The notes beneath the pieces are model-generated. The model was not told the DNA's origin. It did no database searches and saw only the letters and a program-made list of their open reading frames with translations. A stretch of DNA of 64,000 nt from Rubrobacter xylanophilus DSM 9941 (GTDB taxonomy: Bacteria; Actinomycetota; Rubrobacteria; Rubrobacterales; Rubrobacteraceae): positions 372,001 to 436,000 of the forward strand of contig NC_008148.1 in assembly GCF_000014185.1 (NCBI RefSeq). Direction: 5' to 3'. A program made the translations under genes and the position numbers. Below, piece after piece: positions 52,076-59,368 of this stretch (position 1 is its first letter; every line of letters begins with the position of its first letter).

Positions 52076-53061
52076 GGCCGCCTCCCCCGGTGCAGCAGGC
52101 CGAGCAGGCCCGGGCCGGCGAGGGCCACCACCACGATGAGGCCGTTGATGAGGGTCTGCCACCAGCTGGGGACGCCCATGAAGGAGACGATGCTCTGGAA
52201 GAGGCCGAGCACGACGACCCCGAGGATGGTGCCGAAGACGCCGCCCTGGCCGCCGCTGAGCCGGGTGCCCCCGATGACGACCGCGACGATGGAGCTGAGG
52301 GTGAGGGGCTCGCCGATGAGGGGGTCCCCCGTGGAGGTGCTCAGGGCCATCGCCAGCCCGGCCAGAGCGGCCATGAGCCCGGCGATGCAGTAGGAGGCCA
52401 GCCTGACCGGCGAGACCGGGACCCCGCTGACGAAGGCGGAGAGCTGGTCCCCGCCGGTGGCGTACAGGTAGACCCCGTAGCGCGTGGAGCGCAGCAGGCC
52501 CCACGCCAGGAGCACCAGCACCGCGGCCCAGAAGACCAGGGGCAGGCCGAGCGGGTCGGCCCCGTAGGCGGAGAGCAGGCCCTGCGGGACGGAGCCCCCG
52601 GGGCTCGGCATCACGTAGAGGGCGAGCCCCGAGAAGACGAAGCTCGTGGCGAAGGTGGTCACGATGGGCTGGAAGCGCAGATACGCCACGCAGGCCCCGT
52701 TGACCGCCCCGGCGAGCGCCCCCGCCAGAAGCCCGGCGCCCACGGCGAGCAGGATCTGGGCGGCGCCGGGGGACTCCCCGAGGGCGCTCACGATGATGAC
52801 GTTGGACAGGGAGAGGATCGCCCCCAGGGAGAGGTCTATGCCCCCGCCGATGACCACCACGGTCTGCCCCGCGGCCAGGAGCAGCAGCGGCAGGTAGGTC
52901 ATGAGGTTGCCGCCGAGGACGGCGGGGTTGAAGAAGTTGGGCTGCAGGGCGTAGTTTGCGGCCGCGGCCGCCACGAGCAGCACGAGCGCGAAGGCGTAGG
53001 ACTGCCGCAGCGCGGCCTCGCGCAGCCTGCCGCGCGGGGGGAGCGCCTGCGCGGCCCTCAT
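52072..53061 (-). CDS. ribose-type ABC transporter permease (RbsC family), copy 1
   Basis: 329 residues from ATG 53061, in an ATGA overlap with the ATPase gene. It has AAGQTVVVIGGGIDLSLGAILSLSN, RFQPIVTTFATSFVFSGLALYVM, YATGGDQLSAFVSGVPVSPVRL (coupling loop) and AVVIGGTRLSGGQGGVFGTILG. An Arg-rich N terminus precedes the first helix. It likely pairs with the following permease to form the channel. Confidence 0.9.
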   Translation of the reverse strand: MRAAQALPPRGRLREAALRQSYAFALVLLVAAAAANYALQPNFFNPAVLGGNLMTYLPLLLLAAGQTVVVIGGGIDLSLGAILSLSNVIIVSALGESPGAAQILLAVGAGLLAGALAGAVNGACVAYLRFQPIVTTFATSFVFSGLALYVMPSPGGSVPQGLLSAYGADPLGLPLVFWAAVLVLLAWGLLRSTRYGVYLYATGGDQLSAFVSGVPVSPVRLASYCIAGLMAALAGLAMALSTSTGDPLIGEPLTLSSIVAVVIGGTRLSGGQGGVFGTILGVVVLGLFQSIVSFMGVPSWWQTLINGLIVVVALAGPGLLGLLHRGRRP

Positions 53062-54566
53062 CCCCCGTCCTCCGTCCCCACGCTGGCCTTGACCAGCGCG
53101 GACCTCGTCAGCTCGGGGCTCTTGAGCTCCCTGCGCACCCGCCCCTCGCGCATGACGAGCACCCTGTCGCAGAGCCCCAGAAGCTCCTCGTCGTCGCTGC
53201 TGTAGAGCAGGATGGCCACCCCCTCCTTTCTGAGGTCTCCGAGCATCGCGTAGAGCTCGCCCTTGGCGCCCACGTCCACGCCCTTGGTCGGGTCGTCGAG
53301 CAGCAGGATCTGCGGCGCGCGCAGCAGCCACTTGCCGAGGACGACCTTCTGGGCGTTGCCGCCGCTGAGGGTGTCGACCGGGTCGTCGAGCGAGCCCATG
53401 ACTATCCGCAGCTCCCCGGCGATCCTCTCGGCGTCCCGGCGGGCGCGCTTCAGGTCGAGCAGCCGCCCGTAGCGCCGCCAGGAGGGGAGCATGAGGTTCT
53501 CGAGGATGGAGCGCACGCGCAACAGCCCCTCCCTGCCCCGGTCGCCGGGGACGAAGGCCATCCCCTCGCGCATGGCCTGCCGGGGGTGGGAGAGGCGCAC
53601 CTCCCTCCCGCCGAGGAGGAGGCGGCCGGAGCGCGGCAGGGCGCCGAAGAGGGCGCGCAGCAGCTCGGGCTGCCCCTGCCCCTGCAGGCCGCCGAGGCCG
53701 AGGATCTCGCCCCGGGCGAGCTCGAGGCTCACCCCGCGCACCCCGGGGGCGCGCAGGTCTTCGGCGCGGAGGAGGATTTTCCTCCCCCCGGCGGGGCCGG
53801 GGGGATGCTCGATGTGGCGTTTGGTCACGCCGCCCTCGATCATGAGGGAGATCAGCTCCTGCTCGGTCGTCCGCGACGTCTCGGCCTCGCCGACGGTCCT
53901 CCCGCTGCGGAGCACCACCGCCCGGTCGGCGATGCGGAAGATCTCCTCCATCCGGTGGGAGACGAAGACCACGGCCCTTCCCTGGGCCTTCCACCCGCCC
54001 ACGAGCTCGAAGAGGCGGGCGACCTGCTCCCCGTCGAGGCTCGCGGTGGCCTCGTCCAGGATCATGAGGCGGGGCTCGGCGCTCAGGGCCTTGAGGATCT
54101 CCACGATCTGGCGCTCTCCGGGGGAGAGGCGCGAGACGAGGGCGTCGGGGCCGAGCGAGGGGCCCACCACCCCCCGGAAGAGCTCCAGCAGCCGCGCCGT
54201 GCGCTCCCGCCGCTCGCGCCGCTTCACGAGCCCGCGGGAGAGGGGCTCGTGGGCCAGCCAGACGTTCTCGGCCACCGTCATGTCCGGGATCAGGCTCAGC
54301 TCCTGGTAGACGGCGGCGATGCCCGCCCTGCGGGCGGCGTGCGGGGAGGAGAAGCGGACCTCCTCCCCGTCGAGGAGCAGCGTCCCCGAGTCGGGGACGA
54401 CCGCTCCGGTGATGATCTTGCCCAGCGTGCTCTTGCCGCTGCCGTTGGCCCCCATGAGGGCCACCACCTCCCCGGAGGAGACCTCCAGGTTCCCGTCGGC
54501 GAGCGCGACCACCCCGCCGTAGCGCTTGGCGAGGTGCCGGGCCGAGAGGGAGACCTCGCCGGGCAT
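53058..54566 (-). CDS. sugar ABC transporter ATP-binding protein (RbsA/MglA type)
   Basis: 502 residues with two fused ATPase domains. The first has Walker A GANGSGKST, the signature LSPGERQIVEILKAL and Walker B LMILDEATASLD; the second has the degenerate A loop GLGGLQGQGQPELL typical of the family, LSGGNAQKVVLGKWL and ILLLDDPTKGVD. It energises the two-permease sugar importer. ATG 54566 is 2 bp after the binding-protein stop. Confidence 0.92.
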   Translation of the reverse strand: MPGEVSLSARHLAKRYGGVVALADGNLEVSSGEVVALMGANGSGKSTLGKIITGAVVPDSGTLLLDGEEVRFSSPHAARRAGIAAVYQELSLIPDMTVAENVWLAHEPLSRGLVKRRERRERTARLLELFRGVVGPSLGPDALVSRLSPGERQIVEILKALSAEPRLMILDEATASLDGEQVARLFELVGGWKAQGRAVVFVSHRMEEIFRIADRAVVLRSGRTVGEAETSRTTEQELISLMIEGGVTKRHIEHPPGPAGGRKILLRAEDLRAPGVRGVSLELARGEILGLGGLQGQGQPELLRALFGALPRSGRLLLGGREVRLSHPRQAMREGMAFVPGDRGREGLLRVRSILENLMLPSWRRYGRLLDLKRARRDAERIAGELRIVMGSLDDPVDTLSGGNAQKVVLGKWLLRAPQILLLDDPTKGVDVGAKGELYAMLGDLRKEGVAILLYSSDDEELLGLCDRVLVMREGRVRRELKSPELTRSALVKASVGTEDGG

Positions 54567-54568
54567 CG

Positions 54569-55666
54569 CTACTGCTTGAAGTAGCTCTGGGCCTTCTCGC
54601 GGCTGATGATGCCGTCGAGGACGTACTCGCCCTCTTTGTCCTTGACCCTGGCGTACCACTCGTCGAAGTTCTGGTCGTTGACCACCCCGGGGATGGGGAC
54701 GTAGATGGTGTTGTTGGCCTCGCCCGAGAGCACGCCCTCCTTGAGCTCCTTGCCCCGCAGCATCTCCACGGCGACCCGCAGCCCGCTCGCCCCGACGCCG
54801 GGCGGGTTGATCACGCCGTAGGAGGAGAAGTCCTCGTCCTGCTGGCGCAGCTCGTGCCACAGCCGCATGTACCCGAGCCGGGCCTCGCCCACGACCACCG
54901 GGAACCGCTCCGGGTCGGAGGCGACGATGGCCTGCAGCACCCCGCGGGCCATGCCGTCCTGGGTCCAGACGCCGTCGATGCCGGTCTCGGAGGCGAGGAT
55001 GTTGGACATCTTCTGCTGGCCGGTGGCCTGGTCCCAGTTGGCGTTGGCCTCGGCTATGACCTCTATGCCGGGGTTCCGGGAGAAGACCTCCTTTACGGCG
55101 TCGTAGCGGGCCTCGTTGGCCGGGTGGCCGGCGATGCCGTTTATGACCACCACGTCGCCCTCGCCGCCGAGCTGCTCCACGAGCCACTCGGCGCTCCGGC
55201 GGGCCCACTCGGCCTGGTCTATGACCACGTTGATGGCCCCCTCTGCCGGTATCTCCTGGTCGACGGAGATCACGACGATCCCGGCGTCGGAGGCCTCCTT
55301 GATGACCTGGTTGAGCCCGGTGACCGAGTTGGGGTTGACGATGATCGCGTCGACCCCCTGGTTGATGAGGTTCCTCATCTGCTGGATCTGGCCCTGCACG
55401 TCCACGTCGGCGCTCTCGATGACCAGCTCCTCGGTGAGGCCCTCCTCCATGTACTCCTTGTTGACCCGCTCGAGGTCCTGGATCATCTGGGTCCTCCACT
55501 CGCTGCTGATGAAGCCGTTGGAGACCCCGATGGTGTACGGGGCGCCGCCCTCCGAACCCTGCTGCGAGCCTCCCCCTCCGCAGGCCGCGACGAGCAGCAC
55601 CGCCGCAACGGCGGCCAGGAGCGCCGCCCCCCTGTGCCCCCACCTCGCAAAAGAAGACCCCGTCAT
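54569..55666 (-). CDS. sugar ABC transporter substrate-binding lipoprotein
   Basis: 365 residues with an N-terminal signal ending in the lipobox LLVAACGGGG, so the mature protein is lipid-anchored. The mature part begins YTIGVSNGFISSEWRTQMIQDLERVNKEY and contains NQGVDAIIVNPNSVTGLNQVIKEASDAGIVVISVDQEI, the hinge and ligand segments of type-I periplasmic sugar-binding proteins (ribose, galactose, inositol class). The ligand is probably a pentose or cyclitol given the neighbouring genes. It is followed by the ATPase and permeases, and preceded by the ROK gene. Confidence 0.92.
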   Translation of the reverse strand: MTGSSFARWGHRGAALLAAVAAVLLVAACGGGGSQQGSEGGAPYTIGVSNGFISSEWRTQMIQDLERVNKEYMEEGLTEELVIESADVDVQGQIQQMRNLINQGVDAIIVNPNSVTGLNQVIKEASDAGIVVISVDQEIPAEGAINVVIDQAEWARRSAEWLVEQLGGEGDVVVINGIAGHPANEARYDAVKEVFSRNPGIEVIAEANANWDQATGQQKMSNILASETGIDGVWTQDGMARGVLQAIVASDPERFPVVVGEARLGYMRLWHELRQQDEDFSSYGVINPPGVGASGLRVAVEMLRGKELKEGVLSGEANNTIYVPIPGVVNDQNFDEWYARVKDKEGEYVLDGIISREKAQSYFKQ

Positions 55667-55721
55667 GCCCTCTCGCTCCTCCTTTCCCTTCTCTTCCGCC
55701 CTGGCTTCGGGCTTTCTCTCT

Positions 55722-56930
55722 CTACCCGCCGGCCGGCCTCCCGGCCCTCCGCCGGATCCTCTCCTGCGCCATCTCCTCGATCGTCTCGGGGCGCAGTACG
55801 TGCTCGATCACCATCGCCGCCGCCCCGTGTATCCCGGCCCGGTCGTCGAGCTCGGAGGGGACGATCTGCAGGTGCCGCGTCGCCAGCGGCAGCGACCGCT
55901 GGTAGACGACCGAGCGTATCCCGGCAAACAGCTGCTCGTGGGCGTGCGCCAGGTCCCCGCCGATGATGATCACCGCCGGGTTGAAGAAGTTGACCAGGCT
56001 CGCCAGCACCTCCCCGATGAGCTCCCCGGCCGTCCGCACGAGCCGGGCCGCGGCCGGGTTGCCGGCCCGCACGAGCCCCACCACGTCCCTGCTGCCGGTC
56101 GCCGGGTACCCCAGCCCGCTGAGCTGCTTGGCCAGCGCCCACCCGCCGGCCACCGCCTCCACGCAGGCCACGTTGCCGCACCGGCAGACGGTCTCCTCGT
56201 GGCCGCTGATCCGGATGTGCCCGATGTCCCCGGCGGCGCCCCGCTCCCCGCGGTGGATCCTGCCCCCCGCCACGATGCCGCACCCGATGCCGGTGGCCAC
56301 CTTCACGAAGAGCAGGTGCTCCACGTCCGACCAGTTCACCCGGTGCTCCCCGAGCGCCATGATGTTGACGTCGTTGTCCACCAGCACGGGCACCCCGCCG
56401 AACCGCTCCCTGAACCGCTCGGGGATGGGGACCCGGTCCCAGCCGGGCATGATCGGGGGGCTCACGGCCTGCCCGCGGGCGAAGTCCACCGGCCCGGGCA
56501 CCCCCACCCCGATGCCCCAGACCTCCTCCCTGCTCCTGCCCGCCTCCTCCAGGAGCTCCTCAAACCTGTCCTGCACCCACCCGAGCACCGCGTCCGGGCC
56601 CTGGGCGATGTCCAGATCCGCCGGCAGCTCCACCAGCGGCCTGCCCCCGAGGTCCGCCACCGCAAGCCGGCAGTGGGTGGCCCCCAGGTCCGCCGCCAAC
56701 ACCACGCCCGCGTCCTTGTTGAACCCGAGCACCATCGGCGGCCGTCCGCCGGTCGAAACCCCCTCCTTGGTCTCCACGACCAGCCCGGCCTCCATCAGCA
56801 CCTCCACCCTCTGCGAGACCGTCGCCCGCGTCAGCCCCGTCACCGCGGCCAGCTCGGCCCGCGTCCGGGCCCGCCCGCTGCGGATCAACCCGAAGATCTG
56901 ACCCACCGTCCCGCTCTCGCCAGACCTCAC
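55722..56930 (-). CDS. ROK-family transcriptional repressor (XylR/NagC type)
   Basis: 402 residues from GTG 56930. A winged helix (RTRAELAAVTGLTRATVSQRVEVLMEAGLVVETKEGVSTGGRPP, about 18-62) precedes the ROK domain with DLGATHCRLAVADLGG (phosphate loop), GIGVGVPGPVDFARG, DNDVNIMALGEHR, and the zinc site in GHIRISGHEETVCRCGNVACVEAVAGG (His-x9-Cys-x-Cys-x4-Cys). It heads the leftward sugar operon and diverges from the xylulokinase operon, so it is the likely repressor of both. The inducer is expected to be a sugar such as xylose or one of its phosphates. Confidence 0.93.
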   Translation of the reverse strand: MRSGESGTVGQIFGLIRSGRARTRAELAAVTGLTRATVSQRVEVLMEAGLVVETKEGVSTGGRPPMVLGFNKDAGVVLAADLGATHCRLAVADLGGRPLVELPADLDIAQGPDAVLGWVQDRFEELLEEAGRSREEVWGIGVGVPGPVDFARGQAVSPPIMPGWDRVPIPERFRERFGGVPVLVDNDVNIMALGEHRVNWSDVEHLLFVKVATGIGCGIVAGGRIHRGERGAAGDIGHIRISGHEETVCRCGNVACVEAVAGGWALAKQLSGLGYPATGSRDVVGLVRAGNPAAARLVRTAGELIGEVLASLVNFFNPAVIIIGGDLAHAHEQLFAGIRSVVYQRSLPLATRHLQIVPSELDDRAGIHGAAAMVIEHVLRPETIEEMAQERIRRRAGRPAGG

Positions 56931-56974
56931 CCTCTGCCCCTCGTTCGCCTCAAGTCAGGTACTTTTGAAAATTC

Positions 56975-57003
56975 ATTAGACCATAGTCCCATAGTTTTGT
57001 AAA
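56975..57003 (-). promoter_or_regulatory. promoter of the ROK-ABC sugar operon
   Basis: On the minus strand TTTACA (57003-56998) and TCTAAT (56980-56975) are 17 bases apart, in an AT-rich gap that contrasts with the GC-rich genes. The start point would be near 56968, with a short leader to the GTG at 56930. Confidence 0.5.
56981..56995. repeat. tandem CCATAGT repeat inside the ROK promoter
   Basis: CCATAGT occurs at 56981-56987 and 56989-56995, separated by one base, exactly filling the spacer between the -35 and -10 of the minus-strand promoter. It is a candidate regulator contact site, though it lacks dyad symmetry. Confidence 0.4.
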
Positions 57004-57034
57004 TACTCTTCGTTCAAAATAGGCATATTGTGCG

Positions 57035-57063
57035 TTTGAATAAAAAATCCTTTGAGATATACC
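57035..57063 (+). promoter_or_regulatory. possible promoter of the xylulokinase operon
   Basis: TTTGAA (57035-57040) and TATACC (57058-57063) are 17 bases apart. TTTGAA is also one arm of an inverted repeat with TTCAAA (57013-57018), so a regulator bound there would overlap the -35. Transcription would start near 57070, leaving a 150-base leader with no coding region I can support. Confidence 0.4.
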
Positions 57064-57222
57064 GCAAGCGGCGGATGGCCAGGGCGCTCCTCAGTTTTTG
57101 GGGCACAAGACCGGTCGGCGGCTCTTCATGAAGAGCACCTGCGCGCGAGGACGGTGCCGAATATACTGGTGGTCTGGGCGTCGCCTCGGGCAGGGCTTTT
57201 GAAGGGGCAGCTGAGGAGGTCC

Positions 57223-58278
57223 GTGGGAGAGGACGCTTTCGAGCGCGCCGGGGGTACCGGGACGGCCCGGCGCAAGAAGGAGCACATCCGGATCTGCCTG
57301 GAGGAGGACGTGGACCACCCGGTGCTCACCACGGGCTTCGAGCGCTACCGGGTTCCCTACGCGAGCCTGCCGGAGCTGGACCTCGCCGCCGTGGACCTCT
57401 CGTGCGGGATGCTCGGGCGGCGGCTCTCGATGCCGTTCATGATCCTTAGCATGACCGGAGGGGCGAGGCTCTCGCGCACCATCAACCGGAACCTCGCGCG
57501 GGCCGCCCAGGAGTGCCGGGTTGCGCTGGGGCTCGGCTCGATGCGGATAGCGCTGGAGGACCCCGCGGCCGCGGAGAGCTTCCGGGTGCGCGAGCTCTGC
57601 CCGGACGTGCCCCTGTGGGCCAACCTGGGAGCGGCGCAGCTGAACCGGGGCTTCGGCGTGGAGGAGTGCCGCAGGGTCGTCGAGATCTCCGGGGCCGACG
57701 GCCTGTGTCTGCACCTGAACGCCCTGCAGGAGGCGGCCCAGCCGGGGGGCGACACGGACTGGTCGGGGATAGCCGAGAAGCTCGCCGCCGTTGCCGGCGA
57801 GCTCGGGGTGCCGGTGATCGTCAAGGAGGTGGGCTTCGGCATCGGCCCCCGGACCGCCCGGATGCTGGGGGGACTGCCGGTCTGGGGCGTGGACGTGGGG
57901 GGAGCGGGGGGAACCTCCTGGCTGGAGGTGGAGAAGCGGGCCTGGGGCAGAGACGACCTCGACGCCTTCGACGCGTTCGGAACCCCCACCGCCGAGAGCA
58001 TCTCCGTCGTCCGTAAGCACTGCCCGGACAAGCTCGTCATAGGCTCCGGCGGCGTACGCACCGGCGTGGACGCGGTCAAGGCCCTCGCCCTGGGAGCGGA
58101 CATGGTCGGCGCGGCCCGCCCGCTCCTGCGCCCCGCCACCGAGTCTGAGGAAGCCGTGATCCGGTGGCTCCGGCGCTTCCGGGAGGAGATGCGCCTCGCC
58201 GCCTTCTGCGCCGGAGCCCCGGATCTCAACGCCCTGCGCGAGCTGGAACTCGAGCCAGCGCCAGACAACCTGCCTTGA
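57223..58278 (+). CDS. fni: type 2 isopentenyl-diphosphate delta-isomerase (FMN-dependent)
   Basis: About 351 residues from GTG 57223, which has GAGGAGG just upstream; TTG 57199 and longer starts are possible. It has the type 2 signatures RKKEHIRICLEEDV near the start, MPFMILSMTGGA, ALGLGSMRIALED, WANLGAAQLN, HLNALQEAAQPGGDTDW with the Mg/diphosphate-binding Gln and Glu, VIVKEVGFGIG, GVDVGGAGGTSW and IGSGGVRTGVDAVKALALGADMVGAARP. It interconverts IPP and DMAPP with reduced FMN. Oddly it is first in a sugar-catabolic operon, 25 bp before the isomerase gene. Confidence 0.85.
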   Translation: MGEDAFERAGGTGTARRKKEHIRICLEEDVDHPVLTTGFERYRVPYASLPELDLAAVDLSCGMLGRRLSMPFMILSMTGGARLSRTINRNLARAAQECRVALGLGSMRIALEDPAAAESFRVRELCPDVPLWANLGAAQLNRGFGVEECRRVVEISGADGLCLHLNALQEAAQPGGDTDWSGIAEKLAAVAGELGVPVIVKEVGFGIGPRTARMLGGLPVWGVDVGGAGGTSWLEVEKRAWGRDDLDAFDAFGTPTAESISVVRKHCPDKLVIGSGGVRTGVDAVKALALGADMVGAARPLLRPATESEEAVIRWLRRFREEMRLAAFCAGAPDLNALRELELEPAPDNLP

Positions 58279-58303
58279 AAGGCTATAAAAGGGAGGTGCA
58301 GCC

Positions 58304-59368
58304 TTGAAGAACTCCGTGGGGATCTGGGCGTTTGGGCCGGCGGTGACCCGCTTCGTCCCCCCCGGCTACCACCCCGAGGCCGCAGAGGAGCCGATGGCCG
58401 AGAAGACAAAGCGGGTGTGCGAGGGCCTCTCCGATGTCCTCGACGGCATCGAGTACCACTACCCCGGCGAGATAAACGAGGAGAACGCAGACGAGATCAC
58501 GGAGATCCTCGAGAGCCACCGCATGGATCTGCCCGTGGTGGCCGCGGGGCTGCACACCGACCCCACCTACGCCCTGGGCGCGTTCATAAACCCCGACCCC
58601 TCGCTGCGCCGCAAGGGGATAGACACCCTCAAACGCGGGATAGACCTGGCCGCGGAGGTGGGGGCGAACTTCATCATCTGGCCCGGCGCCGAAGGATACA
58701 ACTACCCCTTCCAGCGGCCCTACGCCGAGACCTGGCGGGCGTTTGTCGAGGCCGTCGCCGAGCTTGCCGAGCACGCGAGCGGCCGGGGCATAAAGGTCTT
58801 CCTCGAGCACAAAAACAGCGAGCCGGCGATGCAGATCCTGATGAAGAACATCGGGATGACGCTCTTTGTGATCCACAAGGTGGAGGAGCTCGGGGTGGAC
58901 ACCCGGAACCTTCTCGTCAACATGGACTGGCAGCACCTGATCATGAACGGCGAGAACCTCGCCGAGTACGCGGCGCTGCTCTCTGCCGAGAACAGGCTCG
59001 GCCACCAGCACGCCAACGACGGCTGGGGCACCTTCGACGACGACAACGTGGTCGGCACCAACTTCTTCATGCAGACCCTCGAGCTCTGCCACACCCTGCG
59101 GGAGATCGGCTACGGAGAGGGCGGGGAGCGGATGGGCTTCGACCTCTATCCCTACACGGAGGACCAGGTGGCCGCGGTGCGGCGCGCCATCCTGCACCTG
59201 GAGTTCATCTGGGAGCTCGCCGGGAGGATAGACGGCGCGGTGCTCGCCGAGGCCAGAGAGAGGGCCGACGCGCTCGGGGCCCAGAAGGCCGTCTACGGCG
59301 CCCTGGGCCTCGACGAGGAGTTCGAGCGGCGGGTGGTGCGCGCCCGCAGAGAGGAGCGCGGGGGATGA
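58304..59368 (+). CDS. xylose-isomerase-like TIM-barrel sugar isomerase
   Basis: 354 residues, TTG start with GGGAGGTG upstream. It is shorter than ordinary xylose isomerase and diverges from it: the metal-site regions read VFLEHKNSEP (in place of LEPKPNEP), LLVNMDWQHLIMNGENLAEY (in place of NPEVGHE) and LGHQHANDGWGTFDDDNVVG (in place of FHIDLN), so the barrel and ligand order are kept but several residues differ. The adjacent xylulokinase suggests an aldose-to-ketose step. It may isomerise D-xylose or a different pentose or deoxysugar; no canonical XylA is in the window. Confidence 0.8.
   Translation: MKNSVGIWAFGPAVTRFVPPGYHPEAAEEPMAEKTKRVCEGLSDVLDGIEYHYPGEINEENADEITEILESHRMDLPVVAAGLHTDPTYALGAFINPDPSLRRKGIDTLKRGIDLAAEVGANFIIWPGAEGYNYPFQRPYAETWRAFVEAVAELAEHASGRGIKVFLEHKNSEPAMQILMKNIGMTLFVIHKVEELGVDTRNLLVNMDWQHLIMNGENLAEYAALLSAENRLGHQHANDGWGTFDDDNVVGTNFFMQTLELCHTLREIGYGEGGERMGFDLYPYTEDQVAAVRRAILHLEFIWELAGRIDGAVLAEARERADALGAQKAVYGALGLDEEFERRVVRARREERGG

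Noticed and set aside
48728-52393. Very long plus-strand open frame (over 1200 codons) opposite the sugar genes
   Set aside because: It is the shadow of GC-rich minus-strand genes with clear family motifs; its product is low-complexity, with no domain and no ribosome site.
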